A program made the translations under genes and the position numbers. From the NCBI GenBank assembly GCA_902598125.1, contig CACKAJ010000004.1:1-64000 (forward strand): a stretch of DNA of 64,000 bases, in the 5' to 3' direction. The notes under the pieces were generated by a model that saw only the letters and a program-made list of their open reading frames with translations, made no database searches and was not told where the DNA came from. Positions within the stretch are counted from its first letter, which is position 1. The number at the start of each line of letters is the position of its first letter. Shown here piece by piece: positions 47,190 to 56,644 of the stretch. The DNA is from an uncultured Pelagibacteraceae bacterium. Its GTDB lineage: Bacteria; Pseudomonadota; Alphaproteobacteria; Pelagibacterales; Pelagibacteraceae.

Positions 47190-47408
47190 ATGAAAAAAGA
47201 AATTTTTTTGGCAGAATTGGCAAAAGTTTTTAAAAAGAAAAAATTAAATATTAACGATAGTATAAGTGAATTAGACTCTCTTAATTTTCTTGAGTTAATG
47301 GAGTTTAGCAATACAAATTTTAAAGATTTTGATTTTCCGATAGATAGCTATAAAAAATGTAAGACAATCAATGATTTAATTAAATTATACGGAAATAGAA
47401 TTGATTAA
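47190..47408 (+). CDS. Acyl carrier protein-like
   Basis: 72 residues with a four-helix ACP size and pattern. The phosphopantetheine Ser is in ELDSLNFLELMEF (DSL motif near residue 29), followed by DFPIDSYKKCKTINDLIKL, as in ACP helix III and IV. It is more basic than the housekeeping AcpP type, so it is probably a dedicated carrier. The next gene is a KAS III-like enzyme. Confidence 0.8.
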   Translation: MKKEIFLAELAKVFKKKKLNINDSISELDSLNFLELMEFSNTNFKDFDFPIDSYKKCKTINDLIKLYGNRID

Positions 47409-47414
47409 TTGACT

Positions 47415-48392
47415 ATGCAAGAAGTATTTATAAATAAAGTAGAATACTTCCTTCCAGCAAAAGAAGAATTAAATTCACAAATTTTAAAAAAGGCAGGAAA
47501 AAATAAAAGTGATATAAAAAAGTGGACAGACAAAATTGGAATAAAATCTAGAAGAATAGTTAATAAAAATGTTTTTTCAAATGACCTTGCTCTTGCATCT
47601 GCTAGAAAAATTTTGAAAAATATAGATAAAGATAAAATTGATTATTTACTTTTTTGCACAAATACTCCAGACTATATTCTTCCGACAAATGCTTGCATAC
47701 TTCAAGATAAACTTGGTTTGAAACAAAATATAGGTGCATTAGATATTATTTTAGCTTGTTCTGGTTATGTTTACACTTTAGGGGTAGCAAAAAGTTTAAT
47801 CCTATCTGGTCAAGCCAAAAATATTCTATTAATCACTTCAGATGTTTACTCAAAATTTATAAAAAAAAAAGATTATAAAAATAGAATTCTTTTCGGGGAT
47901 GGATCTACTTCTACTTTAATTAGCAAAGATAGAGATATAAATTCTTTTAAAATTGGAAATTTTACTTATGGAACAGATGGTTCAGGTCACAAAAACGCAA
48001 TAATAGATAATTTTGGATCACGACATTGGTTGAGTAAAAAAAAAGGTGGAGAAACTTTAGATTTAAATGGTCCAGAAATTTATAAATTTGCATTGCAAAG
48101 AGTGCCGGAAGCAATCAATGAATTTCTTAAAAAAAATAATTTAAGTATGGACGACATAGATTATTTCGTATTGCATCAAGCAAACGAGTTTATCAATAAA
48201 AGTATACAAAGATTACTAAAGATACCTAATCAAAAGATTTTTAACCAGATGCAATCTACTGGTAATACTTCATCAAGCTCGATACCGATTGTGTTAAGCA
48301 ATAATTCATCAAAACTTTCGAAAGGAAAAAATATTCTTTTAGCTGGTTTCGGAGGTGGCCTTTCATGGGGTGTATGTTTAATTAATAAATAA
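47415..48392 (+). CDS. 3-oxoacyl-ACP synthase III-like (KAS III/FabH-like)
   Basis: Thiolase-fold condensing enzyme, 325 residues. The Cys-His-Asn triad is intact: Cys in LACSGYVYTLG (about 115), His in FVLHQANEF and Asn in GNTSSSSIP. KSRRIVNKNVFSNDLA and LLAGFGGGLSWG are typical of the family. I chose ATG at 47415; the earlier TTG overlaps the ACP stop. Divergence from FabH and pairing with a private ACP suggest starter-unit or acyl-modification chemistry (amino-sugar or lipid branch) rather than bulk fatty acid synthesis. Confidence 0.82.
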   Translation: MQEVFINKVEYFLPAKEELNSQILKKAGKNKSDIKKWTDKIGIKSRRIVNKNVFSNDLALASARKILKNIDKDKIDYLLFCTNTPDYILPTNACILQDKLGLKQNIGALDIILACSGYVYTLGVAKSLILSGQAKNILLITSDVYSKFIKKKDYKNRILFGDGSTSTLISKDRDINSFKIGNFTYGTDGSGHKNAIIDNFGSRHWLSKKKGGETLDLNGPEIYKFALQRVPEAINEFLKKNNLSMDDIDYFVLHQANEFINKSIQRLLKIPNQKIFNQMQSTGNTSSSSIPIVLSNNSSKLSKGKNILLAGFGGGLSWGVCLINK

Positions 48393-48401
48393 AAAATTAT
48401 T

Positions 48402-48824
48402 ATGAATTTCTGGTTACTCAAATCTGAGCCTGACGTTTGGTCTATTGATCAACAAAAAAAAGCTGGAAAAAAAGGAGTAGCTTGGGATGGTGTCAGAAAT
48501 TATCAAGCGGCAAATAATTTAAAAAAAATGAAAATAGGTGATCTTTGTTTTTTTTATCATTCAAATATTGGGAAAGAAATTGTAGGCATAGTAAAAGTAA
48601 TCAAAGAGGCCTTTATTGATAAAACTGATGAAAATAAAAGATTTGTAGCCGTCCAGGTTAGGTTCCAAGAATATCTCAAATACCCCATATCTCTTGAAAA
48701 AATTAAAAAAATAAAGACTATTTCTCATTTACCGCTTATTAAACAAAGCAGATTATCTGTAATGCCAATTGATTTTAAAAGCTGGAAAATTATTTATAAG
48801 ATGGGTAAAATAAATCTCAACTAG
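48402..48824 (+). CDS. EVE domain-containing protein
   Basis: 140 residues forming a single EVE (PUA-like) domain: [35 protein letters not shown] and [10 protein letters not shown] are diagnostic. The family binds modified nucleobases in DNA or RNA. Stand-alone EVE genes are common in alphaproteobacteria. Ten bases after the KAS III-like gene, but no functional tie is apparent. Confidence 0.92.
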   Translation: MNFWLLKSEPDVWSIDQQKKAGKKGVAWDGVRNYQAANNLKKMKIGDLCFFYHSNIGKEIVGIVKVIKEAFIDKTDENKRFVAVQVRFQEYLKYPISLEKIKKIKTISHLPLIKQSRLSVMPIDFKSWKIIYKMGKINLN

Positions 48825-48832
48825 GAGAAAAT

Positions 48833-50989
48833 GTGGCTAAAAAGAAAAAGAAAAAGAAAAAATCAAAAAAAACTAAAAAGACTAAAAGAAAAAAATCCAA
48901 AAAAATATTTCGACCCAAAAGAAAGTCGAAAAAATTAAGAAAAAAAAGAAGTAAAAAACCAAAAAAAAGAAAAAAATCAAAATCTAAATCAAGAAAAGTA
49001 AAACCTAGAAAAATAAATTTTAAAGCACCCAAACTTCTAGAGGATAGTGATGGCAAATCTTTAATAAGGGTTTCAGATAGTTGGGCAAATCATGCTTATG
49101 TGAATGAATCTAAATATAAAAAGAAATATAAACTTTCAATCAAAGAGAATGATAAATTTTGGGCCAAAGAGGGAAAGAGAATCACTTGGATTAAAAAATA
49201 TACCAAAATTAAAGACGTTAAATACAGTAAAGATGAGGTTAAGATTAAATGGTTTTATGATGGAACATTAAACGCATCAGCAAATTGTATAGATAGACAT
49301 CTTAAAAAAAATCCAAGTAAGACAGCAATAATATGGGTGGGAGATGATCCAGCAGACTCAAAAAAAATTTCTTATAAAGAGTTACACCAAAATGTAAGCA
49401 GAGCAGCAAATGGTCTTAAAAGTTTAGGTGTTCAAAAAGGTGATCGTGTAACAATTTATTTAACCATGATACCTGAGCTTGCTTATGTAATGCTTGCTTG
49501 TGCGAGAATAGGTGCTGTTCATTCAATAATATTTGGTGGTTTTTCTCCAGACTCAATTGCGACTAGGATAACAGATTGTGAGTCAGAATATTTAATTACT
49601 GCAGATGAAGGGGTTAGAGGAGGAAAGATTATACCTTTAAAAAAAATAGCAGACGAGGCCTTGGATCAATGTCCAAATGTAAAAAAATGTGTGGTTATTG
49701 AAAGAACTGGTAATCAAGTAAATTGGAATGATGACAGAGATGTTTCTTATAAAAAGCTAGTTTCTTCCGTTCCAACAAAATGTGATCCAGAAGAAATGAG
49801 CGCCGAAGATCCGTTATTTATTCTTTATACATCAGGCTCTACAGGGAAACCAAAGGGGGTTTTGCATACAACAGGTGGATATATGGTTTACGCTTCAATG
49901 ACGCATCAATATATTTTTGATTATAAGCCAAACGATATTTATTGGTGTACAGCAGATATCGGTTGGGTAACTGGACATAGTTATATAATTTATGGTCCTC
50001 TAGCTAATGGAGCGACTACTATAATGTTTGAAGGTGTTCCAAATTATCCAGACAATTCAAGATGGTGGCAAATTGTAGATAAATATAAAGTAAATACATT
50101 TTACACTGCACCAACTGCCATTAGAGCTTTGATGAGAGAAGGAGATGGTCCAGTTAAAAAAACAAGCAGAAAATCTCTTAAATTATTAGGTACAGTTGGT
50201 GAACCGATTAATCCCGAGGCGTGGATGTGGTATTACAAAACAGTTGGTGAAGCTAGATGTCCAATTGTAGACACATGGTGGCAAACAGAAACTGGTGGAA
50301 TATTAATTGCGCCACAACCAGGGGCTATCGACTTAAAACCAGGCTCGGCAACAAAACCTTTCTATGGAATAAAACCTGTATTAGTAGATAAGGATGGAAA
50401 AATAATTAAGGGTGAAGGTCAAGGAAGATTATGTATGGCTAGTTCTTGGCCAGGACAAATGAGAACTGTATATGGTGACCATCAAAGATTCATAGATACT
50501 TACTTTTCTCAATTTGACGGCAAATATTTTACTGGTGATGGATGTAAAAGGGACAAAGATGGTTATTATTGGATAACAGGTAGAGTAGACGATGTAATTA
50601 TTGTATCAGGGCACAATCTTGGAACAGCAGAGATCGAAAGTGCGTTTGTTGCTCACCCTAAAGTAGCTGAAGCTGCTGTAGTTGGTTTTCCACATAGCAT
50701 TAAAGGAAATGGATTATACTGTTATGTTACTTTAAACGCTGGTGAAAATCCTACAGGCGACTTAGAAAGAGATTTGAAACAATGGGTAAGAAAACAAATT
50801 GGACCAATTTGTTATCCTGATGTTATTCAATTTGCACCTGGTCTACCAAAAACAAGATCTGGTAAAATTATGCGAAGAATTTTGAGAAAAATTGCGGCTA
50901 ATGAACCTGATAATTTGGGTGACACTACAACTTTAGCCGACCCGAGCGTTGTAACTTCACTAGTTGAAAACAGGCAAAATAGAGATTAA
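48833..50989 (+). CDS. acs: Acetyl-CoA synthetase with poly-Lys N-terminal extension
   Basis: Activates acetate to acetyl-CoA. From about residue 75 it is a normal Acs: [17 protein letters not shown]-like KWFYDGTLN, the ATP loop [11 protein letters not shown] (about 331), [28 protein letters not shown] and the acetylatable Lys678 in [12 protein letters not shown]. Residues 1-60 hold 42 Lys or Arg. The start is GTG at 48833 with AGGAG five bases ahead, in frame with the enzyme, so the extension is translated as read. Total 718 against about 650 usual. An ATG two bases earlier is in another frame and stops soon. Confidence 0.95.
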   Translation: MAKKKKKKKKSKKTKKTKRKKSKKIFRPKRKSKKLRKKRSKKPKKRKKSKSKSRKVKPRKINFKAPKLLEDSDGKSLIRVSDSWANHAYVNESKYKKKYKLSIKENDKFWAKEGKRITWIKKYTKIKDVKYSKDEVKIKWFYDGTLNASANCIDRHLKKNPSKTAIIWVGDDPADSKKISYKELHQNVSRAANGLKSLGVQKGDRVTIYLTMIPELAYVMLACARIGAVHSIIFGGFSPDSIATRITDCESEYLITADEGVRGGKIIPLKKIADEALDQCPNVKKCVVIERTGNQVNWNDDRDVSYKKLVSSVPTKCDPEEMSAEDPLFILYTSGSTGKPKGVLHTTGGYMVYASMTHQYIFDYKPNDIYWCTADIGWVTGHSYIIYGPLANGATTIMFEGVPNYPDNSRWWQIVDKYKVNTFYTAPTAIRALMREGDGPVKKTSRKSLKLLGTVGEPINPEAWMWYYKTVGEARCPIVDTWWQTETGGILIAPQPGAIDLKPGSATKPFYGIKPVLVDKDGKIIKGEGQGRLCMASSWPGQMRTVYGDHQRFIDTYFSQFDGKYFTGDGCKRDKDGYYWITGRVDDVIIVSGHNLGTAEIESAFVAHPKVAEAAVVGFPHSIKGNGLYCYVTLNAGENPTGDLERDLKQWVRKQIGPICYPDVIQFAPGLPKTRSGKIMRRILRKIAANEPDNLGDTTTLADPSVVTSLVENRQNRD

Positions 50990-51615
50990 TTAAAATTTAA
51001 ATTTTTCGTTAACTTTTTAAATTCATCTATTTTTAAATTCCATTTTAATCTCATTGAATTCAAAACTATTTCTTTGTCCAAAGTTTTTAACTCGTCTGCA
51101 ATCGGTGCCCAATTGTAAAGCGCCATACAACTTTCTTTGAATGGATTATCTAAGTAATATTTATAAAAGTCTATTTTTTCGTATCGATTTAAAAATTCTT
51201 GCTTGGCTTTTAAATGAACTTCATCACTTAAACCATTTTCTTTTTCTTTTTCAATAATATCTAAATAAATCTCTTTACAATCATTATCTTTGAGATTTTT
51301 TTCACTCATTAAATAAGAAAAAGTATAAAAAGCGCAATCGGCAATAGCGATCATATAAATATTCCATTTTGCGATGTTAATTGATTTCGAAAAAACCTCG
51401 TCATCAACCATAGCTGTATATTTCACTCCAATTCTAGTCTTGAGGTAACCATACAAAGTTGTTTGAGTAACGTGAGCAGATCTTTGTTGAATAAATTTTT
51501 GCAGATCATTTTTAGATTTAATGCTTTTGAAATAGCTAGTAACTTTTTCAACGGGGAATAAGTATTCACCCATAGTTTTTAGAGTAATTCTAAGTTTTTC
51601 AAGATTCAATTTCAC
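50986..51615 (-). CDS. Conserved alphaproteobacterial protein, function unknown
   Basis: 209 residues, mostly helical, no signal peptide. [19 protein letters not shown] and [16 protein letters not shown] are the best-conserved-looking stretches, and I recall similar proteins in other alphaproteobacteria (sometimes labelled esterase without visible basis). Convergent with acs (4-base overlap), divergent from the symporter genes. No catalytic motif identified. Confidence 0.7.
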   Translation of the reverse strand: MKLNLEKLRITLKTMGEYLFPVEKVTSYFKSIKSKNDLQKFIQQRSAHVTQTTLYGYLKTRIGVKYTAMVDDEVFSKSINIAKWNIYMIAIADCAFYTFSYLMSEKNLKDNDCKEIYLDIIEKEKENGLSDEVHLKAKQEFLNRYEKIDFYKYYLDNPFKESCMALYNWAPIADELKTLDKEIVLNSMRLKWNLKIDEFKKLTKNLNFN

Positions 51616-51730
51616 GTTGTATTTTAAAAACCCTTATTTTACTTAACTTATAGCATTTCAAATTGGTTTTAGGGTCCTTTTTTCTCTTTAAATTAAACTC
51701 ATAATGGGTAAGGTTCCATCAACTAATAAT

Positions 51731-51748
51731 ACTTTTTACGTAAAAAGT
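51731..51748. promoter_or_regulatory. 18-base perfect palindrome upstream of the symporter genes
   Basis: ACTTTTTACGTAAAAAGT is fully self-complementary and stands 21 bases before the DUF4212 start, in the 154-base divergent gap. It fits a dimeric repressor or activator site. An alternative is a short cruciform without function. Ribosome site AGGGGGA follows just before the ATG. Confidence 0.5.
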
Positions 51749-51769
51749 TAAAAATAAATAGGGGGAAAT

Positions 51770-52027
51770 ATGTCAAATAAAGACGCATATTGGAATAAGA
51801 CCAAAAACCATATGATAGTAACATTGGTTCTTTGGGCTTTCTTCTCATTAGTGATCTTCATGTTTGGTTCAGAACTGAACACGATGTCTTTTCTTGGCTA
51901 TCCGTTAGCATATTACATGACTGCGCAAGGTTCTCTTCTTGCCTTTGTGATAATATTATTTTGGACTGCAAATAAACAAGAAAAAATCGACGAAGAACAT
52001 GGTTTCTCAGAAAGAGAGGATGACTAA
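51770..52027 (+). CDS. DUF4212 small subunit of sodium/substrate symporter
   Basis: 85 residues, two helices. YWNKTKNHMIVTLVLWAFFS and PLAYYMTAQGSLLAFVIILFW are the DUF4212 signature; the family always accompanies a VC_2705-type sodium:solute symporter. The stop overlaps the symporter start (TAATG). Preceded by AGGGGGA. Confidence 0.92.
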   Translation: MSNKDAYWNKTKNHMIVTLVLWAFFSLVIFMFGSELNTMSFLGYPLAYYMTAQGSLLAFVIILFWTANKQEKIDEEHGFSEREDD

Positions 52028-53883
52028 TGTTTAAAGGAGATTTTATAAAAAACCTTCCTAAAATATACGGGACCTACACAGGTGGTTTCATAGTATTCAT
52101 CATATTGATGGCTATTGCGGAACAAGCTGGTGTGTCAGCTAAAAACATCGGAGTGATGTTTGTGGCTTTCACGGTTTTGATTTATGCCTTAATCGGTTAT
52201 TTATCACGAACCATACAAGTAGACGCCTACTATGTTGCAGGAAGACAAGTGCCAACCGTATTTAACGGGATGGCAACAGCAGCTGACTGGATGTCAGGTG
52301 CTTCATTCGTAGCCTTAGCGGGTGGAGTTTACTTTGGTGGTTATACTTATATGGCCTTCTTAGTAGGTTGGACAGGTGGATACGTGCTTGTTGCAACTTT
52401 AATGGCTCCGTACCTAAGAAAATTTGGATGTTACACAGTTCCTGATTTTATCGGAACACGATACGGTGGTAATCTCGTAAGAGCTTGTGCTGTATTCGTG
52501 CTTTTCATAGCATCTTTTACTTATGTAACTGCACAAATTAACGCTACGGGTACAATTGCTTCTAGAGCTCTTGGAATTCCGTTTGAGGCAGGTGTATGGG
52601 TAGGATTAATAAGTATCCTAATCTGTTCAATGCTTGGAGGAATGAGAGCCGTAACTTGGACTCAGGTTGCTCAGTACATTGTATTAATCATCGCTTACTT
52701 GATACCGGTATTCTGGATCAGTTCTAATGTTGGTGGAGGAATTTTCCCTCACTTAATGTTAGGTGATGAGGTTGCAAGACTTGGTGAACTTGAACAACAA
52801 TTTGGACTAGTTAAAAACAGCGCCGCAGATATGAAAGCAGCTGGGGTACCAGGAGGATTGAAATACATCTCTGGAACTCACTCTGGAGTACCTGAAGGTG
52901 GAATGGCTGTCTGGAAATACTTATCGTTAGCGATTTGTATGATGGTGGGAACTGCATCGTTACCTCATATCTTAATGAGATACTTTACAACTCCTTCTGT
53001 TAGAGCAGCGAGAAAATCAGTAGCTTGGTCGCTATTCTTTATTTTCTTACTTTACTCTTCAGCGCCTATGTTAGCGACATTGTCTAAGTTGGCGTTAATG
53101 GATCCAAATCTACCAACTGGAATTATCGGAAAATCTATTTCTGAAGTTCAGTCGATAGAATGGGTACAAAGATGGTCTGAAGTTAAACAAGTATTTATCG
53201 CAGACTTTAATGGTGACGGTATACTTCAGTTGAACGAATGGTTTATGAGAGGTGACGTTGTAGTATTAGCTACCCCAGAAGTAGCGGGACTACCGTTTGT
53301 AATCTCTGGACTTGTGTTTGCTGGTGGTATGGCTGCTGCCATGTCAACTGCTGACGGTCTTGTGTTAGCGATATCAAATGCTTTATCTCATGATATTTAC
53401 TACAAAATCATAGATCCAAAAGCTGATACAGCTAAAAGACTTTTAGTTGCTCGTGTACTTCTAGTAATAATCGGAGCTGCTGGTGCTTACATAGCCTCTT
53501 TCAGGCTAACAAGTATCTTAGGTTCGGTTGCTTGGGCATTCGACTTTGCAATGTCAGGCTTATTCTTCCCACTTGTACTTGGTGTATGGTGGAAGAGAGC
53601 TACTAGAGCTGGTGCAATCGCTGGTATTATAGCGGGAATTGCTTCAGGAACATTATACTTATTGTGGGTGTTCCCTAAATTCTCTGTGCCAATATTCGGT
53701 GGTGTAAATACTCCATTCTTAGGTATCGATCACTTAAGATTTGGTTTAATCGGTGCACCAATTTGTTTAGTTGTGATGGTTGTAGTTAGTTTAATGACTA
53801 AGGAACCAAGTCCAGCTGTACAAAAAATGGTAGACGATACAAGAATACCTACAGGTAAAGCTATTCTTGGTAAGCAACACTAA
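52027..53883 (+). CDS. Sodium:solute symporter, VC_2705/ActP-like
   Basis: SSS-family transporter, 618 residues, about 13 helices. YYVAGRQVPTVFNGMATAADWMSGASF is the family signature near the N-terminus. Two soluble insertions occur; the second holds an EF-hand-like loop with D393, N395, D397, Q401 and E404. By family these carriers move acetate, propionate or pyruvate with sodium, and the nearby acs supports acetate, though specificity is inferred. A strong terminator follows. Confidence 0.92.
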   Translation: MFKGDFIKNLPKIYGTYTGGFIVFIILMAIAEQAGVSAKNIGVMFVAFTVLIYALIGYLSRTIQVDAYYVAGRQVPTVFNGMATAADWMSGASFVALAGGVYFGGYTYMAFLVGWTGGYVLVATLMAPYLRKFGCYTVPDFIGTRYGGNLVRACAVFVLFIASFTYVTAQINATGTIASRALGIPFEAGVWVGLISILICSMLGGMRAVTWTQVAQYIVLIIAYLIPVFWISSNVGGGIFPHLMLGDEVARLGELEQQFGLVKNSAADMKAAGVPGGLKYISGTHSGVPEGGMAVWKYLSLAICMMVGTASLPHILMRYFTTPSVRAARKSVAWSLFFIFLLYSSAPMLATLSKLALMDPNLPTGIIGKSISEVQSIEWVQRWSEVKQVFIADFNGDGILQLNEWFMRGDVVVLATPEVAGLPFVISGLVFAGGMAAAMSTADGLVLAISNALSHDIYYKIIDPKADTAKRLLVARVLLVIIGAAGAYIASFRLTSILGSVAWAFDFAMSGLFFPLVLGVWWKRATRAGAIAGIIAGIASGTLYLLWVFPKFSVPIFGGVNTPFLGIDHLRFGLIGAPICLVVMVVVSLMTKEPSPAVQKMVDDTRIPTGKAILGKQH

Positions 53884-53902
53884 AAAATAATTATTTAAAA
53901 TT

Positions 53903-53934
53903 AAAAGGGGCGATTTTTTCGCCCCTTTTTTTTT
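53903..53934 (+). terminator. Rho-independent terminator after the symporter
   Basis: GGGGCGA (53907-53913) pairs with TCGCCCC (53919-53925) around a T5 loop, followed by nine T; four preceding A extend the stem. It ends the DUF4212-symporter transcript 20 bases after the stop codon. Confidence 0.92.
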
Positions 53935-53959
53935 ACCTAAATCATGATACTTTAAAGAT

Positions 53960-54295
53960 ATGATACCTACTTGGGCAATTGTTTTAGATTATGTGCTAGG
54001 CACTATCATGTGGACATTGATAGGTCGTGCATTCATGAATATTTTTCAAAGAGAGGACTCAACATTTTTCTTCATGAGAGTTTTCGTCAAATATACAAAT
54101 CCGATTATTAACCTATTTAAGTTTATTACACCTAGTTTTCTTTTTGGTCCATTTATAGCTTTATATGTCGCTTGGTTTTTTTACTTATTCAGATTTTATG
54201 CAATGCCATACATTTTAGGGTATGATGTTTGGGGAATGCTAGCATTTCCACTTGAAAGTGATTTTTCAAGACAACTTTATCAGTTATTCAACTAA
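53960..54295 (+). CDS. Small membrane protein, possibly YggT-related
   Basis: 111 residues with two or three helices (about 5-22, 60-80) and a short C-terminal soluble part. LDYVLGTIMWTLIGRAFMNIF followed by VKYTNPIINLFKFITPSF resembles the YggT layout (helix, then amphipathic segment with paired Pro, then helix). Not a firm family match; conserved SAR11 protein likely. Confidence 0.6.
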   Translation: MIPTWAIVLDYVLGTIMWTLIGRAFMNIFQREDSTFFFMRVFVKYTNPIINLFKFITPSFLFGPFIALYVAWFFYLFRFYAMPYILGYDVWGMLAFPLESDFSRQLYQLFN

Positions 54296-54307
54296 TACTT
54301 AATTTTT

Positions 54308-54335
54308 TTGACAAAGTTTTAGTTTAAAATATAAA
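54308..54335 (+). promoter_or_regulatory. Sigma-70 promoter of rpe, probably leaderless
   Basis: TTGACA (54308-54313), a 16-base spacer and TATAAA (54330-54335). The expected start of transcription, about seven bases after the -10, coincides with the A of the rpe ATG at 54342, and no ribosome site precedes it. Confidence 0.7.
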
Positions 54336-54341
54336 CAACTT

Positions 54342-55004
54342 ATGAGTAGTTTAATTAAAATCTCGCCTTCGATTTTGTCTGCTGATTTTAGCAAATTAGG
54401 TAGTGAGGTTATTTCCTTGGAAAAAGCTGGAGCAGATTATATCCATATTGATGTCATGGACGGACACTTTGTTCCAAATCTTACTATTGGACCTGAAGTC
54501 ATTAAAAAACTAAGGCCTCTTACAAAAAAGACCTTTGACGTTCATTTAATGATTTCACCCGTTGATAATTTTATAAAAGAATTTGCTAATGCTGGTGCAG
54601 ATATTATTACTTTTCATCCAGAAGCTACCACCGATGTTTCAAAAACAATTGAATTGATAAGAAACCAAAATAAAAAAGTTGGTATTTCTTTAAAACCAAA
54701 ATCAAGAATTGAACTAATTAAAGATCATTTAGATAAAATTGATTTAGTTTTGATTATGAGCGTAGAACCTGGTTTCGGAGGACAAAAATTTATGCCAGAA
54801 GTATTAGAAAAAACAAAAGCTGTAAGGAATTTAATTGATGCTAGACATTTAAAGGTAGATGTTGAAATAGATGGTGGAATTAATTTTGAAAACTGTTCAA
54901 AAGCAAAAGATGCGGGTGCAAATATACTTGTATCAGGGTCTACAATATTTAAGGAAAATAAAGGTGACCTAAAAAAAAATATAGAAATTCTCAGAAACAA
55001 TTAA
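54342..55004 (+). CDS. rpe: Ribulose-phosphate 3-epimerase
   Basis: Pentose-phosphate enzyme. ISPSILSADFSKL, HIDVMDGHFVPNLTIG (metal His and Asp), DVHLMI, MSVEPGFGGQKF and EIDGGIN are diagnostic for the TIM-barrel epimerase. 220 residues. Followed after three bases by the heparinase-like gene and then purH. Confidence 0.97.
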   Translation: MSSLIKISPSILSADFSKLGSEVISLEKAGADYIHIDVMDGHFVPNLTIGPEVIKKLRPLTKKTFDVHLMISPVDNFIKEFANAGADIITFHPEATTDVSKTIELIRNQNKKVGISLKPKSRIELIKDHLDKIDLVLIMSVEPGFGGQKFMPEVLEKTKAVRNLIDARHLKVDVEIDGGINFENCSKAKDAGANILVSGSTIFKENKGDLKKNIEILRNN

Positions 55005-55007
55005 TAG

Positions 55008-56642
55008 ATGTTTGGACTGAAAAGTGTCTTTCTTTATTTGGTTGCCTGCCAAATAACACTCATTAAATTCTTTAAAAAAATTTACTTTTCATCTAAAAAC
55101 TATAATAAATCCTTAGAAACAAAAATACCTCAACAAATTTATTATAACCCAAACCCATTTTTACTTTCTATTATAACACCATATAGTGAACGATCATTTA
55201 AAGTAAGTGACATTGATCCTAATGTTTTTTGGCTGACAGATAATAAAGATTCTCAGCAAATGCATAATTTTTTCTGGCTTAATTTAATTGACAGAAAAGC
55301 AGACAATAAAAATCTAAAGAAAATTATCTATTTGTGGATGATAAAAAATGCGAAATATAAAAAGGAAATCTGGGAAACTTCAACTTTGAGTGCCAGAGTT
55401 ACAAGTTGGATTTTAAATATAGATATTATTTTAAAAAATTGTACTTTTGATTTTAAGAAAAATTTTTTTAATTGTATAATTAGTCAAACTAACCATTTAA
55501 AAAAAAATATTAAGTTTGAAAAAAATCTTTCAAAAAAAATTGAAATTTTATCTGCGATAATTTTAACTGGACTAGTCTTCAAAGAATATGAAGAAAATTT
55601 TAATTCTGGAATTAAAGAATTAGAAAGTCTTATTAAAGATTTCTTTGATAATGACGGCTTTCCTCTCTCTCGTAACCCCAACGATTTAGTTTTTTTTTCT
55701 AAATATCTAATATTTTGCAGAGAATTAATTAAGGACAGCCAAAAATATATGCCAGAATTTTTAGAAGATATTATTAAAAAGAACTTAAACTGTATTCATT
55801 TTATAAAAACTCCAGATAACCAAATGCCTTTATTTAACGGTGCTAACGCAGTGAAATTCAATCAAATCGAAAAATATTTTGAGAATTTTAAACCTGATAA
55901 CAAGATTGATAAATTAGGTGGATTATTTAAATTTAAACATAAAAATAATCTTATTTTAATAGATGTCGACAAGCCCCCACAAAAAAAGTTTTCAAAATCA
56001 TATCAATCAGGACCTTTGTCTTTTGAATATTTTTTAGATGGAATAAAGATAATCACTAATTCTGGATTCGGTAGTCTTATTTCAAAAAAAGCAGAAATAC
56101 TCAGCAGACTTACAGCTTGTCAGTCAACTTTGACAATTAATGACACCTCTATAACCAAATTTGAAAAAAACGAGATGATCAATAAAGTTTTTGGAGACTC
56201 TATTCAAAATGATTTCAAATCTTTCGACTTTATTTCCAAAAATGAAAACGATTTAGTAGGATGTTCTGCAACAAATAATGGATACGAAAAAATATTTGGA
56301 TGTACTCATAAAAGAGAAATTTACATAGATAAAATTAGTAATAATTTAAAAGGTATAGATCACATATACAAAATTAAAGATGGACATCCAATAAGATACA
56401 CTTTTAGATTTCATATAAATCCAGAATTAAATGTGGTAAAAACTATGAGCGGAAATAGTGCTTTAATTCAAATTACTAAAAATAAATCTTTACTATTCTC
56501 TGTTAGTGAAGAAAATTTAAATATCGAAAAAAGCATATTTTTAGGTGAAAAAAAAATAGTAGATAGTACTTGTATTACAATCAGTGGTAATTTAGTTAAT
56601 AAAAATAAGATCTTTAATTGGGAAATTAAAAAAAATATTTGA
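55008..56642 (+). CDS. Heparinase II/III-like protein
   Basis: 544 residues; the N-terminal half is alpha-helical (toroid-like) and the C-terminal half beta-rich, as in the heparinase II/III family that cleaves acidic polysaccharides. Weak but recognisable features: NRKADNKNLKK-like helices, SLISKKAEILSRLTACQSTLTIND, and the region GIDHIYKIKDGHPIRYTFRFHINPEL. In many alphaproteobacteria a gene of this family stands before purH, as here. No signal peptide is clear. Substrate unknown. Confidence 0.75.
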   Translation: MFGLKSVFLYLVACQITLIKFFKKIYFSSKNYNKSLETKIPQQIYYNPNPFLLSIITPYSERSFKVSDIDPNVFWLTDNKDSQQMHNFFWLNLIDRKADNKNLKKIIYLWMIKNAKYKKEIWETSTLSARVTSWILNIDIILKNCTFDFKKNFFNCIISQTNHLKKNIKFEKNLSKKIEILSAIILTGLVFKEYEENFNSGIKELESLIKDFFDNDGFPLSRNPNDLVFFSKYLIFCRELIKDSQKYMPEFLEDIIKKNLNCIHFIKTPDNQMPLFNGANAVKFNQIEKYFENFKPDNKIDKLGGLFKFKHKNNLILIDVDKPPQKKFSKSYQSGPLSFEYFLDGIKIITNSGFGSLISKKAEILSRLTACQSTLTINDTSITKFEKNEMINKVFGDSIQNDFKSFDFISKNENDLVGCSATNNGYEKIFGCTHKREIYIDKISNNLKGIDHIYKIKDGHPIRYTFRFHINPELNVVKTMSGNSALIQITKNKSLLFSVSEENLNIEKSIFLGEKKIVDSTCITISGNLVNKNKIFNWEIKKNI

Positions 56643-56644
56643 TA

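Noticed and set aside
48831-48930. ATG at 48831 as the start of acs
   Set aside because: It is in a different frame from the enzyme and runs into a stop; GTG at 48833 is in frame with a properly spaced AGGAG.
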